A DNA stretch of 64,000 nucleotides, taken from NCBI GenBank assembly GCA_037042915.1, contig CM073193.1:6572001-6636000 (forward strand), read 5' to 3'. Below, piece by piece: positions 13,201 to 24,477 of this stretch (position 1 is the stretch's first letter; every line of letters begins with the position of its first letter). The translations under genes and the position numbers were made by a program. Source of the DNA: Auricularia sp. M13 (taxonomy: Eukaryota > Basidiomycota > Agaricomycetes > Auriculariales > Auriculariaceae). A model generated the notes under the pieces. The model searched no databases. It was not told the DNA's origin and saw nothing but the letters and a program-made list of their open reading frames with translations.

Positions 13201-14859
13201 TTTGGTTCATTGAAGGTGTTCAGAACGATGATGCCTGCTGTGAACGCCGTCATGCTTGGCTCCATCATTGGTCGACTCTCCAATACGTTATCGGACGCAG
13301 ACGAGCATATCCAGGCATTCACGGTCGAGATTATGCGAACGATGACATCTTTGCTTCGGTCAGCAGAGCTGGACATGAACCTCGTCCCGCAGCTCTTCTG
13401 GTGCACCCTAGCTTGCCTGACAACGACGGTGGAAGACGAGTACGTGCAGGCGCTAGCGATGGTCAAAGCATTGCTCGACAAAGTCGATCTCAGCGACGAG
13501 GCGTCGGCCGCATACCTTGAGGAGACTATTCCGCCCGCCTGGTCCAGCAGCACAACCGATCTCCAGTCTAGCATCTTGGTTGGCTTGCGCTCATCGTTGA
13601 CGACGGAGGCCAGCTGGGAGCTGCTGCAGCGCATCGTGCAGATAGACGGGATACCATTCATCGGCTCGCCGACCACCCGGGTGCGAGATGCATTCGCCGT
13701 CTGTATTCCGTGGTGTCTGCAGGCCCACGACGACAAATCCGTGGACGATATGGTCGATTTCGCGATGAACCTCGCGGCGCTGGCAGAGCGCAGCGGGTAT
13801 CCGAGCATTCAGCGCGTCATGGTCTCCTTCGCAAAGCAGCGGTTCCGGACTCGGGACGACTTCCTGCGGCAGGCGCTGAGCAGCTTGCGCGAGCATTTCG
13901 CCGGGAGCATGGCTGACATCTGCACGCTTCTATTGGGCCTGGTACTCAACAAGACGCGCTGGCTGCAGCTGCGCACGATGGAGGTTCTAAAGGTTCTCTT
14001 TACTCACCGCGAGACGTGGAACCCCATCCGACTGGCAGGCTCGGAGCTGTTGATGCCGTTGCTGCGACTTCTGCCCACGGACCTGTCGTCGCAAGCGCTC
14101 GACGTTCTCGATCAGCCCATTGCTGTCTTTGGCGGACCTTCGGCGGCGCAGGTCGTGCGGATGAGCATGCAGAACATGACGCCCAACATCTTCGGTGCTC
14201 CGCGCGAGAGCGGCTGGTCGATCGCCAAACCTGACCAGGCGCGGACGCTGACGCGCCGGAACCTGGTGGCCGTGTTCGAGACGTGCAAGGTCGAGATGCC
14301 CAGCAGCCTGGTGTTCGAGCAGGACGAGGAGATCGTGTCGCCCGTCTCCGTGCGCTCGCTCGGGCGGCAGTTCGGCTCAGGGAGCGTGTCGAGCCCCGCG
14401 CCGGCGCACGCGAACCGCAACACGGTGTACGGGATCAGCGAGCTGCTGTCGAACCTGCAGACGCTGACGAGCTACTTCGCGGACGAGGGCCCGTCGCACG
14501 AGGCCGAGTCGAAGGTGACGCAGATCCTCGCGCCGCTGCGGCGCACGCACGGCACACAGTTCTCGACGGGCTCCGCGTCGGACTTTGCGAACGCGCAGGT
14601 GCCGCCGACGCCGCTCGTGGACCTGTTTTCGTCCGCGACGCCCGGGCGGATGCAGCACATGCAGCCGCTGCACGAGGGCTACTTCCCCGACTTTGACGGG
14701 AGCGACTCGGACGAGACTAACGTCGATTCCTTCGCGTTTGACGATGGTGCCGGTGCGCGGCGTGGGTTGAATGGGCTCGGGTTCGGGAAGGCACATACGA
14801 ACGCGAATGCCAACGGCGGTGGGAGTCATGTGCGGAGGTCTTCGAGTCGGGCAGGATAA
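7213..14859 (+). CDS. TAO3: Furry/Tao3/Mor2 (PAG1) cell morphogenesis protein
   Basis: This is a giant HEAT/Armadillo-like scaffold of the Furry family (yeast Tao3/Pag1, fission yeast Mor2), which supports NDR-kinase (RAM/MOR) signalling in polarised growth. Exon 1 (7213-7240) encodes MSGGQITIP; a 51-nt intron (7241-7291) leads to the acidic FDDDDD stretch. A Ser-rich region follows to about 7860. The conserved N-terminal domain starts at PTEFALRALFMQF and includes AQKHAAKVVESISRWKK (near 8100-8150). Many introns interrupt the gene up to about 9315. After that there are two very long exons (about 9316-11632 and about 11862-14859), with a short exon (about 11686-11829) between them. The protein should be about 2,200-2,300 residues, in the family range. 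The C-terminus (from about 14200) is low-complexity and ends RRSSSRAG. The first intron ends in frame with the long ORF, which supports this start. Confidence 0.9.
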
Positions 14860-15056
14860 TGTTTCTGACTTTTTTCTTTGACGTTTGCTTTTATCTCTTC
14901 TGTACTGGATCATTGTATACTTAGTTTGCATTACTTGTCGTGACCCTTGGCTGCATACTTTATGACCACTCATGATCGCAGACTCCGACTTGCTCGCGGC
15001 ACCGCCCATGACCGTTCATCGCCTTCTTTCTCTTTTTCATTTCGCTGGGGTATTCG

Positions 15057-15911
15057 ATGCCAGGACTGTTGTCTCTTCCGGTTGAGCTGGTTGTGTCAAT
15101 CGTCGAGCTGGCAGCGTGGAGCGAGGTTGATTTAAACCGCAGCTGGGTGGCTAGTCTATGCCTGGTTTGCAGCACATTTCGCGCCGCGGCCACAGGGCCA
15201 CTGTACGATCTGGTCGTGATTGAGCACAGCAACCTGGAGAGCATTAAGCACACGGCGTCGCTGGACAATACACCGTTCGCGCGGACGCGGGCCGTGACTA
15301 TGACGATGTTCGGGATGCAGTTTACGCCGAAGGACGTCTTTGCGCGCGCGTTTGCCAACGCAGAGTACTTTGCGGGCTCTGTGCGCGAGCTGCTGGCGCT
15401 GGGGGAGCACGGGCATTGCCCAGCGCAGTGCTCGATGGTGTTCGTGACGGCGGAGGTGGCGTCGGACGAGGAATGCACTGCGCTGCGGCCGCTGCTCGCC
15501 GCGTGCACGCATCTGCACATTCTCGTTCAGCTCGACGACGAAGATGATAAGCCGCCGCCGAACCTCCGCCTGCTGCTTGGCCCGCGGACGCGCTGGCTCA
15601 TCGTGGACGCGATGGCCAGCCAGCCGTATCCGCCGGAGCGCGTGCGGAACATCATCGACATGCTGCTGCCGGTGCGCGAAACTGAAAGATTGCTGTTCCG
15701 GACGCTCGAGATCTGCGGGGACGCGTCCAACGCGTCCGTCGACGGGTTCTGCGCGCTGCTGCGCTCGATCGCGCATGAGCGCAAGGAGACGCGCATCTGG
15801 CTCGACGCCAGCCCGCGCCACGACGACTGGAGCATATTCGAGCACGATGTCGACGACGCCCGACGCGGCCGGGCGCTGTGGGCGGCCGGCGAGCAGCTGT
15901 ATGTGCCCTGA
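15057..15911 (+). CDS. F-box-like protein, single exon
   Basis: An intronless 284-residue protein. Residues 4-45 (LLSLPVELVVSIVELAAW ... CLVCSTFRAAATGPLYDLVVI) match the N-terminal F-box pattern found in large basidiomycete families: LPxE, a hydrophobic helix, then a C-x-L-V-C-x-x-F segment. Such proteins usually recruit substrates to SCF ubiquitin ligases through Skp1. The rest shows no recognised repeat. The tail (about residues 190-284) is rich in charged residues. It lies 197 bp after the TAO3-like gene on the same strand. Substrate and partner cannot be told. Confidence 0.75.
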   Translation: MPGLLSLPVELVVSIVELAAWSEVDLNRSWVASLCLVCSTFRAAATGPLYDLVVIEHSNLESIKHTASLDNTPFARTRAVTMTMFGMQFTPKDVFARAFANAEYFAGSVRELLALGEHGHCPAQCSMVFVTAEVASDEECTALRPLLAACTHLHILVQLDDEDDKPPPNLRLLLGPRTRWLIVDAMASQPYPPERVRNIIDMLLPVRETERLLFRTLEICGDASNASVDGFCALLRSIAHERKETRIWLDASPRHDDWSIFEHDVDDARRGRALWAAGEQLYVP

Positions 15912-16064
15912 CTGTACATAGTACTAGTAGTGACTATGTAATTCGTCACGTCGCGCATGACGCGCATGTGGAGGGCGTCAGGGGATAATCATCATGCATG
16001 TCCTCGCTGGGGAACCGGGCCGGAAGCAAAATCAGCGCGCCCCAACGGACACGGAGCCCCAGTG

Positions 16065-16070
16065 TATAAA
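16065..16070 (+). promoter_or_regulatory. TATA box of desaturase gene A
   Basis: TATAAA sits 80 bp upstream of the ATG at 16150. The surrounding promoter resembles that of desaturase gene B: gcccca-x-tgtataaa and a cacccattctcttctc leader element occur at matching places in both. Confidence 0.7.
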
Positions 16071-16149
16071 GGCGGGCACGCTTGCCGCCCTCAGTTCCCG
16101 TTGGAGAACCCCACCCACCCATTCTCTTCTCAGACCGCGTCAACTCAGA

Positions 16150-17873
16150 ATGGCCGCAGCAATGCACGTCCGCACTGACCCAGTGGCCACAAAGCGCACC
16201 CAGGCCGACGCAGACGACGAGCGCGCTGCTCTCACGCCCCCGCTTACGCCGGACAGGACCACGCTGCCGCTGCTGCCGTCGGTCGCGCAGCCGCCCAAGC
16301 AGGACATGCCCGAGAACTACGTCGAGCACACGCTCAAGACGACCAAGCCTCTGCCGCCGATTACCTGGGCCAACCTCTACAAGGAAATCAACTGGCTCTC
16401 GCTCGGCATTCTCACCATAACCCCTGCCATCGCCATCTACGGTCTCTTCACCACCCCCGTCTCCCTCTACACGGCCATCTGGAGCGTCGTGTACTACTAC
16501 ATTACCGGTCTCGGTCAGTCCTTTCCCCTGCGCCACACGGCAATGTTTTTTTTGACTGACGATCATCTCCCAACAGGCATCACCGCAGGTCAGCCGGCTC
16601 CGCCCCACTCAACTTTTTTTTGCAAGCTTTTTCTCACACACCTTGCAGGCTACCACCGTCTCTGGGCCCATCGCTCATACAATGCGTCCAAGCCTCTCGA
16701 ATGGTTCCTCGCCTTCGCTGGCGCCGGCGCCGTCGAGGGCTCGATTCGCTGGTGGTCTCGCGGCCACCGCGCCCATCACCGCTACACCGATACCGAGCTC
16801 GACCCTTACTCGGCACACAAGGGCTTGCTCTGGTCTCACATCGGCTGGATGGTTCTGCTCCCGCGTCGCAAGCCTGGCGTTGCTGACATTTCGGACTTGA
16901 GCAAGAACCCGATCGTCGCCTTCCAGCACCGCAACTACCTCCCGCTCCTCATCGTTATGGGCTTCATCGTCCCGACCGTCGTCGCTGGCCTCGGCTGGGG
17001 CGACTGGTGGGGCGGATACTTCTATGCCGGTGCTGCTCGTCTGTGCTTTGTCCATCACGTGCGTATCATTCCGCCCCCTATTCGCGTTCGCCGCGGAGCT
17101 CCTGACACGGATTCTGTTTTGTTTCCGCGATCCAGTCCACGTTCTGCGTCAACTCGCTCGCGCACTGGCTCGGAGAGACGCCGTTCGACGACAAGCATAC
17201 GCCGCGCGACCACTTCATCACGGCGCTCGTGACGATCGGCGAGGGGTACCACAACTTCCACCATGAGTTCCCCTCGGATTACCGCAACGCCATCAAGTGG
17301 TTCCAGTACGACCCCACGAAATGGTTCATCAAGGGCTGCCAGCTCGTCGGCCTCGCGTCTCAGCTCAAGACGTTCCCGGACAACGAGATCAAGAAGGGTC
17401 AGCTGACCATGGAGCTTAAGAAGATGCGCGAGATCCAGGAGCAGATTGTCTGGCCCGAGAACTCCAACCACCTTCCCGTCATTTCCTGGGAGTCTTGTGC
17501 GTCATCATTGCCTTTTCCAGAAATTTCCACGCTCACACAGTCTCTAGTCCAGGAGCAGTCCAAGAACCGCCCGCTCATTGTCGTCGCTGGCTTCATCCAC
17601 GATGTCTCCTCTTTCCTCGACGAGCATCCCGGCGGTCGCCATCTCTTGGGCAAGAACATCGGCAAGGACGCCACAACAGCATTCTTCGGCGGTGTCTACG
17701 ACCACTCGAATGCCGCGCATAATCTTCTCGCGATGATGCGCGTCGGTGTCCTTCGCGGCGGCCTCGAGCTCGAATCGGAAAAGGCTATCCCGCCAAGCCA
17801 GAAGCTCAAGGTCGTGCGCGCCCAGGAGTTGTACATGACGCCCGAATCGTCCGGCGTAGACTCGGACGATTGA
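16150..17873 (+). CDS. OLE1: Acyl-CoA delta-9 desaturase with cytochrome b5 domain (copy A)
   Basis: This is an endoplasmic-reticulum stearoyl-CoA desaturase that inserts the delta-9 double bond to make palmitoleate and oleate. Exons: 16150-16513, 16577-16588 (12 nt), 16649-17058, 17136-17496 and 17548-17873. Histidine boxes are HRLWAH, HRAHH and HNFHH (the last near 17254-17268). The hydrophobic segments of the first exon and near 16950-17050 fit the four-helix membrane topology. The last exon is a cytochrome b5 domain with the heme-ligand motif DEHPGG and the second histidine in YDHSNAA. The start is set by the TATA box and by alignment with copy B. It is tail to tail with copy B, 596 bp between stops. 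Confidence 0.96.
16577..16588 (+). other. 12-nt micro-exon of desaturase A
   Basis: Twelve bases (gcatcaccgcag) lie between an acceptor caacag and a donor gtcagc. They restore [14 protein letters not shown], the first histidine box region. Skipping this exon removes four residues just before the first metal-binding histidine box but keeps the frame. Confidence 0.9.
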
Positions 17874-18469
17874 GCGTCGGCGGTCTCTTCTGCTGCTGTG
17901 ACTTTTTTTTTGCCCTTTAGTCGGGATAGATTAGATGATTCATGACGAGATGAAAAGGGCGCAGTGTGCGCTCGGATCTGTAGCGGTGTTGTGTCGTATA
18001 GTAGTAACGCCTCCAAGAAATCCTTTACCCTGCATCCAACCAATATATCCCTGCAATTCTCCCGCATGCTGAAGCTTTAGGCCTTTAGGCTCAATATGAC
18101 CCGAGGAATGGCAGGGCTGGACTGAGATAACTGCAGATGACTTGCCCCGGATGAGGAGGAATTCGATTCCTTGTATCCGTGGGAAATCGGCGATAGCCGG
18201 CATGAACGATTGGCACAGCCTTGAACAGCTCCAGTCTTCCCACGTTCAATTCTGCCTTTCCAGGTCTATAGATTTGTTCGCCAGTATAACTCCTGGATTT
18301 TTGCAGTTCCCATAATGTTTGATTTATCTGGAGATCGTTACTGTGCTACTTTACTCTACACCGCTGTACAAGGTCTAAGGCACTCTGAGCCTCAAGTGTT
18401 TTAGATTCGTCTATGGTCATCCCACCCTCGTAGGTTTGAGAAATACTACGAAGCGGCAAGGTAAGCAAG
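17874..18469. other. Convergent 3' region between the two desaturases
   Basis: 596 bp holding both 3' untranslated regions. Nothing gene-like was seen, and no copy of desaturase coding sequence is left in it. Confidence 0.6.
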
Positions 18470-20177
18470 TCAAGCGTCGTCCGAATCGGCGCCGGAAGAC
18501 TCGGGCGTCATGTACAGCTCTTCCCACCGGGCGACGGTGAGCTTCTGGCTCGGCGGGATCGCCTTCTCCGACTCGACCTCGAGGCCGCCCCGGAGGACGC
18601 CGACGCGCATCATCGCGAGCAGGTTGTGCGCGGCGTTCGAGTGGTCGTACACGCCGCCGAAGAACGCCGTCGTCGCGTCCTTGCCGACGTTCTTGCCCAG
18701 CAAGTGCCGCCCGCCCGGGTGCTCGTCCATGAAGGCCGAAACGTCGTGGATGAAGCCGGCGACGACGATGAGCGGGCGCTGCTTGGCCTGCTCCTGGACT
18801 GCGGCGAGTGTGAGCACTGAACAGAACGGGACGGACGGAAAGCAAGTGTACGGTGACGTACATTGGTCCCACGAGATAATCGGGAGGTGGTTCGAAGTCT
18901 GCGGCCAGACGATGTTGTCCTGGATCTTGCGCATCTTCTTGAGCTCCATGGTGAGTTGGCCCTTCTTGATCTCGTTGTCCGGGAACGTCTTGAGCTGAGA
19001 CGCGAGGCCGACGAGCTGGCAAGCCTTGATGAACCATTTCGTGGGGTCGTACTGGAACCACTTGATGGCGTTGCGGTAGTCCGAGGGGAACTGGTGGTGG
19101 AAGTTGTGGTAGCCCTCGCCGATCGTCACGAGCGCCGTGAGGAAGTGGTCGCGCGGAGTGTGCTTGTCGTCGAACGGCGCCTCGCCTATCCAATGCGCAA
19201 TCGAGTTAATGCAGAACGTCGACTATCGAGCGTTAAAAAGGTTCAGCTTGAGAGGTTGATCAGAGACATCGTGGGGAGTGACGCACGTGATGCACAAAGA
19301 CGAGACGGGCTGCCCCAGCGAAAAAGAACCCGCCCCACCAGTCGCCCCAGCCGAGGCCGGCGACGACGGTCGGGACAATGAAGCCCATGGAGACGATGAG
19401 CGGGACATAGTTGCGGTGCTGCCACGCGACGATCGGGTTCTTGCTGAGGTCAGAGATGTCGGCAACACCAGGCCTGCGGCGCGGGCGGAGGACAATCCAG
19501 CCGATGTGCGACCAGAGGAGACCTTTGTGCGCCGAGTAAGGGTCGAGTTCGGTATCGGTGTAGCGGTGATGGGCGCGGTGGCCGCGGGACCACCAGCGAA
19601 TCGAGCCTTGAACTGCGCCTGTGCCTGCGAAGGCAAGGAACCATTCGAGGGGTTTCGAGGCATTGTAGCAGCGATGAGACCAGAGACGATGGTAACCTGG
19701 ACGCGGGATGAGACACTTCAAGTACGGGGTGTACCGGCCAATGCGACCCACCAGCAGTGATTCCTTTGGGGATGTGTCAGTCAACGATGAAAATCCCCAA
19801 AGCTTGAACAACTCACCAAGACCTGTGATAAAGTAGTAAATGATGCTCCAGATGGCCGTATATCTTTGTATGGGAGTGGTAAAGCAACCGTAGATGGCAA
19901 TGGCAGGCGTAATGGTGACGAGGGCGAGCGAGAGATAATTGAGCTCTTTGTAGAAGTTGTACCACGTGATCGGAGGGAGCGCCTTGGTTGTCCTCAACGT
20001 GTGCTCGACGTAGTTCTCCGGTAACGTCTGCGTCTCCGACGCAGGAGGCAGTGGCAGCTCAGCCCTGGGCGGGGTGAGAGGCGGGGTGAGAGCGGCGCGC
20101 TCGTCGTCAGCGTCGCATGAAGGCTGGCGCTTGGTGGTCGCCGGGTCCGTGCGAACGTGGATGGAAGCAGCAGCCAT
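18470..20177 (-). CDS. OLE1: Acyl-CoA delta-9 desaturase with cytochrome b5 domain (copy B)
   Basis: A paralogue of copy A with the same exon plan, including the 12-nt exon (19752-19763). The N-terminus MAAASIHVRTDPATTKR and the PPLTP stretch parallel copy A but have diverged. Histidine boxes HRLWSH, HRAHH and HNFHH and the cytochrome b5 motif DEHPGG are intact. Stop TGA is at 18470-18472. From about the third histidine box to the end of the desaturase domain the two copies are almost identical in DNA, while their N-termini and introns differ, as expected from gene conversion. The 63-nt intron between desaturase and cytochrome b5 domains is a multiple of three and has no stop. Both copies look functional. 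Confidence 0.95.
19752..19763 (-). other. 12-nt micro-exon of desaturase B
   Basis: On the minus strand gaatcactgctg lies between an acceptor (cccaaag) and a donor (gtgggt). It encodes the same ITA part of GLGITAGYHR as the micro-exon of copy A, so this exon is older than the duplication. Confidence 0.88.
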
Positions 20178-20245
20178 TGAGTACGGAAGCTGGAGAAGAG
20201 AATGGGTGCGGCGGCGCCTGAAGGCAGCTGCAAGAACGACGAGCT

Positions 20246-20251
20246 TTTATA
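20246..20251 (-). promoter_or_regulatory. TATA box of desaturase gene B
   Basis: On the minus strand tgtataaaag lies about 70 bp upstream of the ATG at 20177. The leader sequence cacccattctcttctc between it and the start codon is shared with copy A. Confidence 0.7.
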
Positions 20252-20448
20252 CAATGGGGCGTCGCGGCCATTGGGGCCCCAGTTTATTTGGCACCGCGCC
20301 CCTTCAAGTTCGCCGCACGCGCCCATCGCCATCCCCAAAGTCTGTGTCGGGCTCGAACTCCGGGCCTGGAATCACGAGCCTCGACCATCCGGCGATCCGG
20401 AGTTTGCCCCACCAAAACGCGTCCTCGGAATTAGATTCTCCGCGCACG

Positions 20449-20456
20449 TCACGTGA
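20449..20456. promoter_or_regulatory. Palindromic E-box TCACGTGA
   Basis: A perfect 8-bp palindrome in the 420-bp divergent region between desaturase B and the RING-RRM gene. TCACGTGA is the binding-site type of bHLH factors such as Cbf1 and SREBP/Sre1. Sre1 is known to control lipid genes in fungi, so a link to desaturase B is plausible but not shown. Confidence 0.4.
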
Positions 20457-20597
20457 AAGCGCGTCTGCTTAATGCCACCGCGTACGCCGTCGACGATCCC
20501 AGGAGCCATAAATTCGCGTCTCAGCGTTTCAAACCCCGTCGACCCGCTCTCTCTCTCCTACCATCACCTTCCATCCACCTCCACCTCCACCCCCGCC

Positions 20598-22368
20598 ATG
20601 GCCGCGTCCGACTCTGCCCACAAGTTCCTCGTCCCCAAGACACCCTCTGCAAAGCACGCCCGCTTCGCCGACGCGCTCACGGACACGCCCTACAGCCAGC
20701 GCTCGACCCCCTTCACGCCCTTCAGCGCCCGCTCGTATGCTCAGTCACCCGCCGCCTACTCCACTCCGGCCAGCTCTGTCCAAGCATCCCCCGTTATCGT
20801 CAAGCGCAAGCAGTCCCTCGCCGACCTCACTCACAATTGGCGCGACCGCGCCCTCATGTTTACAAAGACGACTGCTCTGCCGGACCTTCAAGAAGACGAC
20901 GGTATGTCTGATGGTGCATATTGCGTTACTCGCAGTTTCTGACCGCATATATGCGCTTTATGTGACTATATGCGCATACATTCTCACTTTGAAGGCGAGT
21001 CTCCGTCCGCTCTCCCACGAACACTTGCTCATTCATCACAGGACTCCTGCCCGTTCCAAACTTCCTCTCGAACAGCCGCATCCCTCAGCCACCACCGGTT
21101 CAATACGAGCTTGTGGACCATCCGGTCGACTCAGTTTCTCCGATCCGAGTTTCACTCCCCAAGTCGACTTTTCCTGTGCCGTCACCCGTTCTGCCTTCCT
21201 TTGCTGCCGCCCCTCTCGTTCAGTCTAACATGCCGCTCCCTTCGCGTCGCGCTCATTCTTTTACCTGCTCTGTCTGTGACTTTGCGTCTTTCTCTCGCGG
21301 GGATCTCACTGTGCTCGAGCCATGCTCCCATCTGCTCTGCCGCGCGTGCATGACTAATTCTCTGAACATCGTTGGCGAAAAGACCTTTGCGTGCATGGCG
21401 TGCGAGTCCCCCGTCCAGAACTTCTATCTGCTCTCTTCTTCCGCGTCCAATGGGTGCTCCTCGTCTGTGCCTACCCCTTCATCTCCGCCTCCGGCCCCAG
21501 CTCCTCGTCCCAGTCTCTTCTCTGCTCTTCTTCTGCCTTCGAGCCCTTCTGCTTGCACCGTGCTGCGCATCGACAACTGTCCGTGGGACGTGACTCCTCC
21601 CATGTTACGCGAATGGTGTTCCCCAACGTCCATCACGACCGCTCACATCATGTTGGACCGCAAGGGCAAGACGCTGAGCCATGCTTTCATCGAGACCTCC
21701 AACTCTGAGGACGCCCGCTCCGTTCTCCGCCTCTGTCGCACCAAGATCCTCGGTCACGGCCGCCGCGCACGAGGTGTAACGATCACTCTTTCTTCGCAGG
21801 AAGAACTCATGAAGAATGTCAGTTGCTGTCTTGTCCACGAGTACGTTATAAACTGATGAATGGCAGCTCTTTCCGACCTGGGAGGGTCGCTTCGAGGGCA
21901 TGCAGCCGACTTTAGACGGCGTACCTCGCGAGACGGCGCATTCGGCGATCGCGCGCGGCATCATCTCGGCGCACGAGCTGGACGCGCTTCTTGACCTCAT
22001 CCAGCACCCTGAGGTATGCTTTCAGTCGCGCATGATTACGCCTGAACTCATCGAGTGAATCTCAGTCGGTGTTCCTCAAGAGCCCCTCCCTGCCGTTCTA
22101 CGTCCTCACCACGATCCTGTCCAAGCTGCCCGCCGACGCCGATTCTCGCCTTCTCTGGCCCGTCACCCTCCGCGCCCGTCTCTTCCGTCTGACCATCTCC
22201 GCGCTCGATACGCTGCTTGGAAACCTCTGTGGATACGACGCCGAGGTGCTGCCTGGCCTGCTCGGTGCCGCCATGGGCTGTCGGGCGTTCTCACCTGAGG
22301 AACGCGACAAGGTCAGGGCGATCTTCGAGTTTGTCGCCGACGTTGCGATGGAGTGCACTTCTAAGTAA
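20598..22368 (+). CDS. RING-finger and RRM protein
   Basis: Four exons: 20598-20901, 21042-21817, 21867-22013 and 22066-22368. The first exon is disordered and S/T/P-rich. The second has a C3HC4-type RING pattern (CSVC ... EPCSHLLCRAC ... FACMAC, about 21270-21412), a proline/serine-rich linker, and then an RNA-recognition motif (VLRIDNCPWDVTPPMLREW ... SHAFIETSNSEDA, about 21559-21780). The C-terminal exons form a helical region (LFPTWEGRFEG onward). A protein with both a ubiquitin-ligase-type finger and an RNA-binding domain suggests post-transcriptional control. I do not recognise a named orthologue. An in-frame ATG at 20472 would add 42 residues, but 20598 fits better as the start. Confidence 0.8.
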
Positions 22369-22698
22369 ATTCTTTGGTCTCCCATGCGCTGTTCTGTTCT
22401 CTGGGACGTCTCTTCATCTGTACTCTGACGCAACTGATCCTCACTCATCTCGTATCGCATTCATGGACTCATCCTCCCGTCGCATCCTCTCGCATCCCAT
22501 CTGCATGGTCCTGGCTCGCTGTTCGCTTATGTCGCATCGCATCTACTACCCAGCTGCATCGTTGTCCCCTCTCCTGCATGTCTTTATTACGTAGCTCGAT
22601 ATTTAGATTCCCGTCCATGACTTCGCTCATGTAACCCGACGCCAATACACAGATCTACGACTATAGCACGAGGTGATTGAACAACAGCATGTCCGGTC

Positions 22699-24477
22699 CT
22701 ACTCTCGCCTGCGTCCCATCGCAAAAGCGCCCTCGTATCCGACCTGGTCTACAGACGTCTCGACGTCGCGCCACCGGCCGACTAGATGGCCGTCGCGTCC
22801 GCCCACAATGAACCCCCGGTATAACCACAAGCCACGACTCGCCTAGGGGCATTTTGGTTAGCATATGCAGTGGGTAAAGACGGCACGAACCCAGACACCA
22901 CTCACGTATTGCTTCACAAGAGTGATGAAGCCGTCGCACTGCCTCACGCGCCCGCGCAGGTTGAAGCGACCCCAAGACGAGTGCCCTTCGCCGGTCACGA
23001 TGATATCCTGCCCTGGGTCGCCAAGCGCCTCGCCTGGCTCGTGCAAGCGGTAGTTCCACGTGTGCTCGCGCATATTTTCGTCGGTCGTGACGATCTCGAT
23101 GCCGGCTCGGTCCTCGCGCACACGTGCGCCGCGTTGGAAGTGCGCGTTCAGCGGGTCGCCGTCCGGCATCGCCTCGCCCAGCGGCGCCGTGTGCTCGCGC
23201 AATTTCCACACTTGCGAGTGCTCGCCGACGTGCGCGTCGAGCAGGGAGCGCGGGTCGCCGCCGTGCAGCAGGCGGATGTAGTCACGGAAATCCATGAACT
23301 AGACGTGACAAGGTGAGTTACTGAGCCTCGATGATGAGGCACAAATTCCAAACGCACGATGAAGGCGCCTTCCCAGATTCCACTGATGATCCCAGGTCGC
23401 ACGACGGGGCTCTTATCACTGGGCGCAAGACGCGCCCAATCCGCATCATATGCGACGGACGAGAGAGGCAGTGGCGGGTTCATTCGGGGCGTGGTGTGCA
23501 GACGGAGCAGATAGTGCAGGATGGCCACGGGCATGAACTCGGGCTCGTACAGACGAAGCGGCGCCCCGAAGTATTCTAGAGTCGTCTCGGAGGCTGGCGT
23601 GCGCGCAGAATCGAAGTGCATCCACCGCGTATCCGCAAGAGCATACTTCGGAGCATGTGAACCACGAACAAGTCGGGCAAAACGCGGTCTGACTCACGCG
23701 ATGGCTACCTAGGACGAAAGGCGTCACGGTTTGCAGCATGAACTGGTCTTGCCGTGCAAGGTCATGTGCATCGTGCTCTTCAAGATAGTGAATATCAAGG
23801 CGGCGAAGAACATAAATGAAATACCTTTAGCTATGAGCCAGAGGATCCACAGGAGCAGATTGACCACTCTCGTTTGCGTTGGCCACACGGCATCAGGATA
23901 GTATACTAGCAACCATTCGAGTCAGAGGAGTTTCCAACGAGTGCAGCGATTCCACTTACTCTGGTCGACACTTCGAGCTGGCAATGCAATTGCATCAGCG
24001 AACGCGGCAGCGTGCAGGCGGCGCGAGCGCACTTGCTAAACTGCGCATCCAATAGCCAGCCGTGAGATGATCAAGACGCGCTCTTGCTCGCGTTCGAAGA
24101 CGAGCATGCCGTTCCAGTATAGGCAGATTGCGCTTGTCGTGTTCATGGAGCATGAGCAAGACGATCCAGGTCTCGTCCTCGCCAGCAATGTTGTCTCGGA
24201 AACGCCACATGCATTCGAAGCGTCGCCGCAGCTCATGGGCCAGGTTTAGCGTGTCTAACGAGCTCGCTGGGAAACGGCGTTCTATAGCGGCGCAGTCGAA
24301 CGTGTCTTTGAACAGGCGGGCGTAAAGCAGAGGGTTGTGTTGGGGCAGCAAGTGGCGCGCAAGGGTTTGGCTGGCTGCCGCAAGAGAAAACAGGTCTTTG
24401 AAGGGAGAGTTGGAGTTACCAGCATCCCAGACAAACTGCGCGATGAGCTCTCTAAGCTCGGGTGGTAAGGCGTCCAT
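22699..24477 (-). CDS. F-box domain protein
   Basis: A multi-exon F-box protein. The first codon usable as ATG is at 24477 (MDALPPELRELIAQFVWDAG); the longer frame upstream begins with GTG and is not used. The F-box spans about residues 1-45 (LPPELRELIAQFVW ... LAAASQTLARHLLP). Later exons give ERRFPASSLDTLNLAHELRRR, YYPDAVWPTQTRVVNLLLWILWL, GSHRYALADTRWMHFDSAR, PEFMPVAILHYLLRLH and YIRLLHGGDP. The last exon ends LYRGFIVGGRDGHLVGRWRD and then RRRE, stop TAG at 22699-22701. This architecture and ending are typical of a family of F-box proteins common in Agaricomycetes. Substrate unknown. Confidence 0.8.

Noticed and set aside
14377-15009. Minus-strand open frame of 210 codons
   Set aside because: Antisense to the low-complexity end of the TAO3-like gene; Arg-rich shadow.
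20345-20412. tRNA-like pattern on the minus strand (cgtgattcca ... ggagttcgagcc)
   Set aside because: The T-arm stem does not pair, and no matching acceptor stem was found; it lies in a promoter region.
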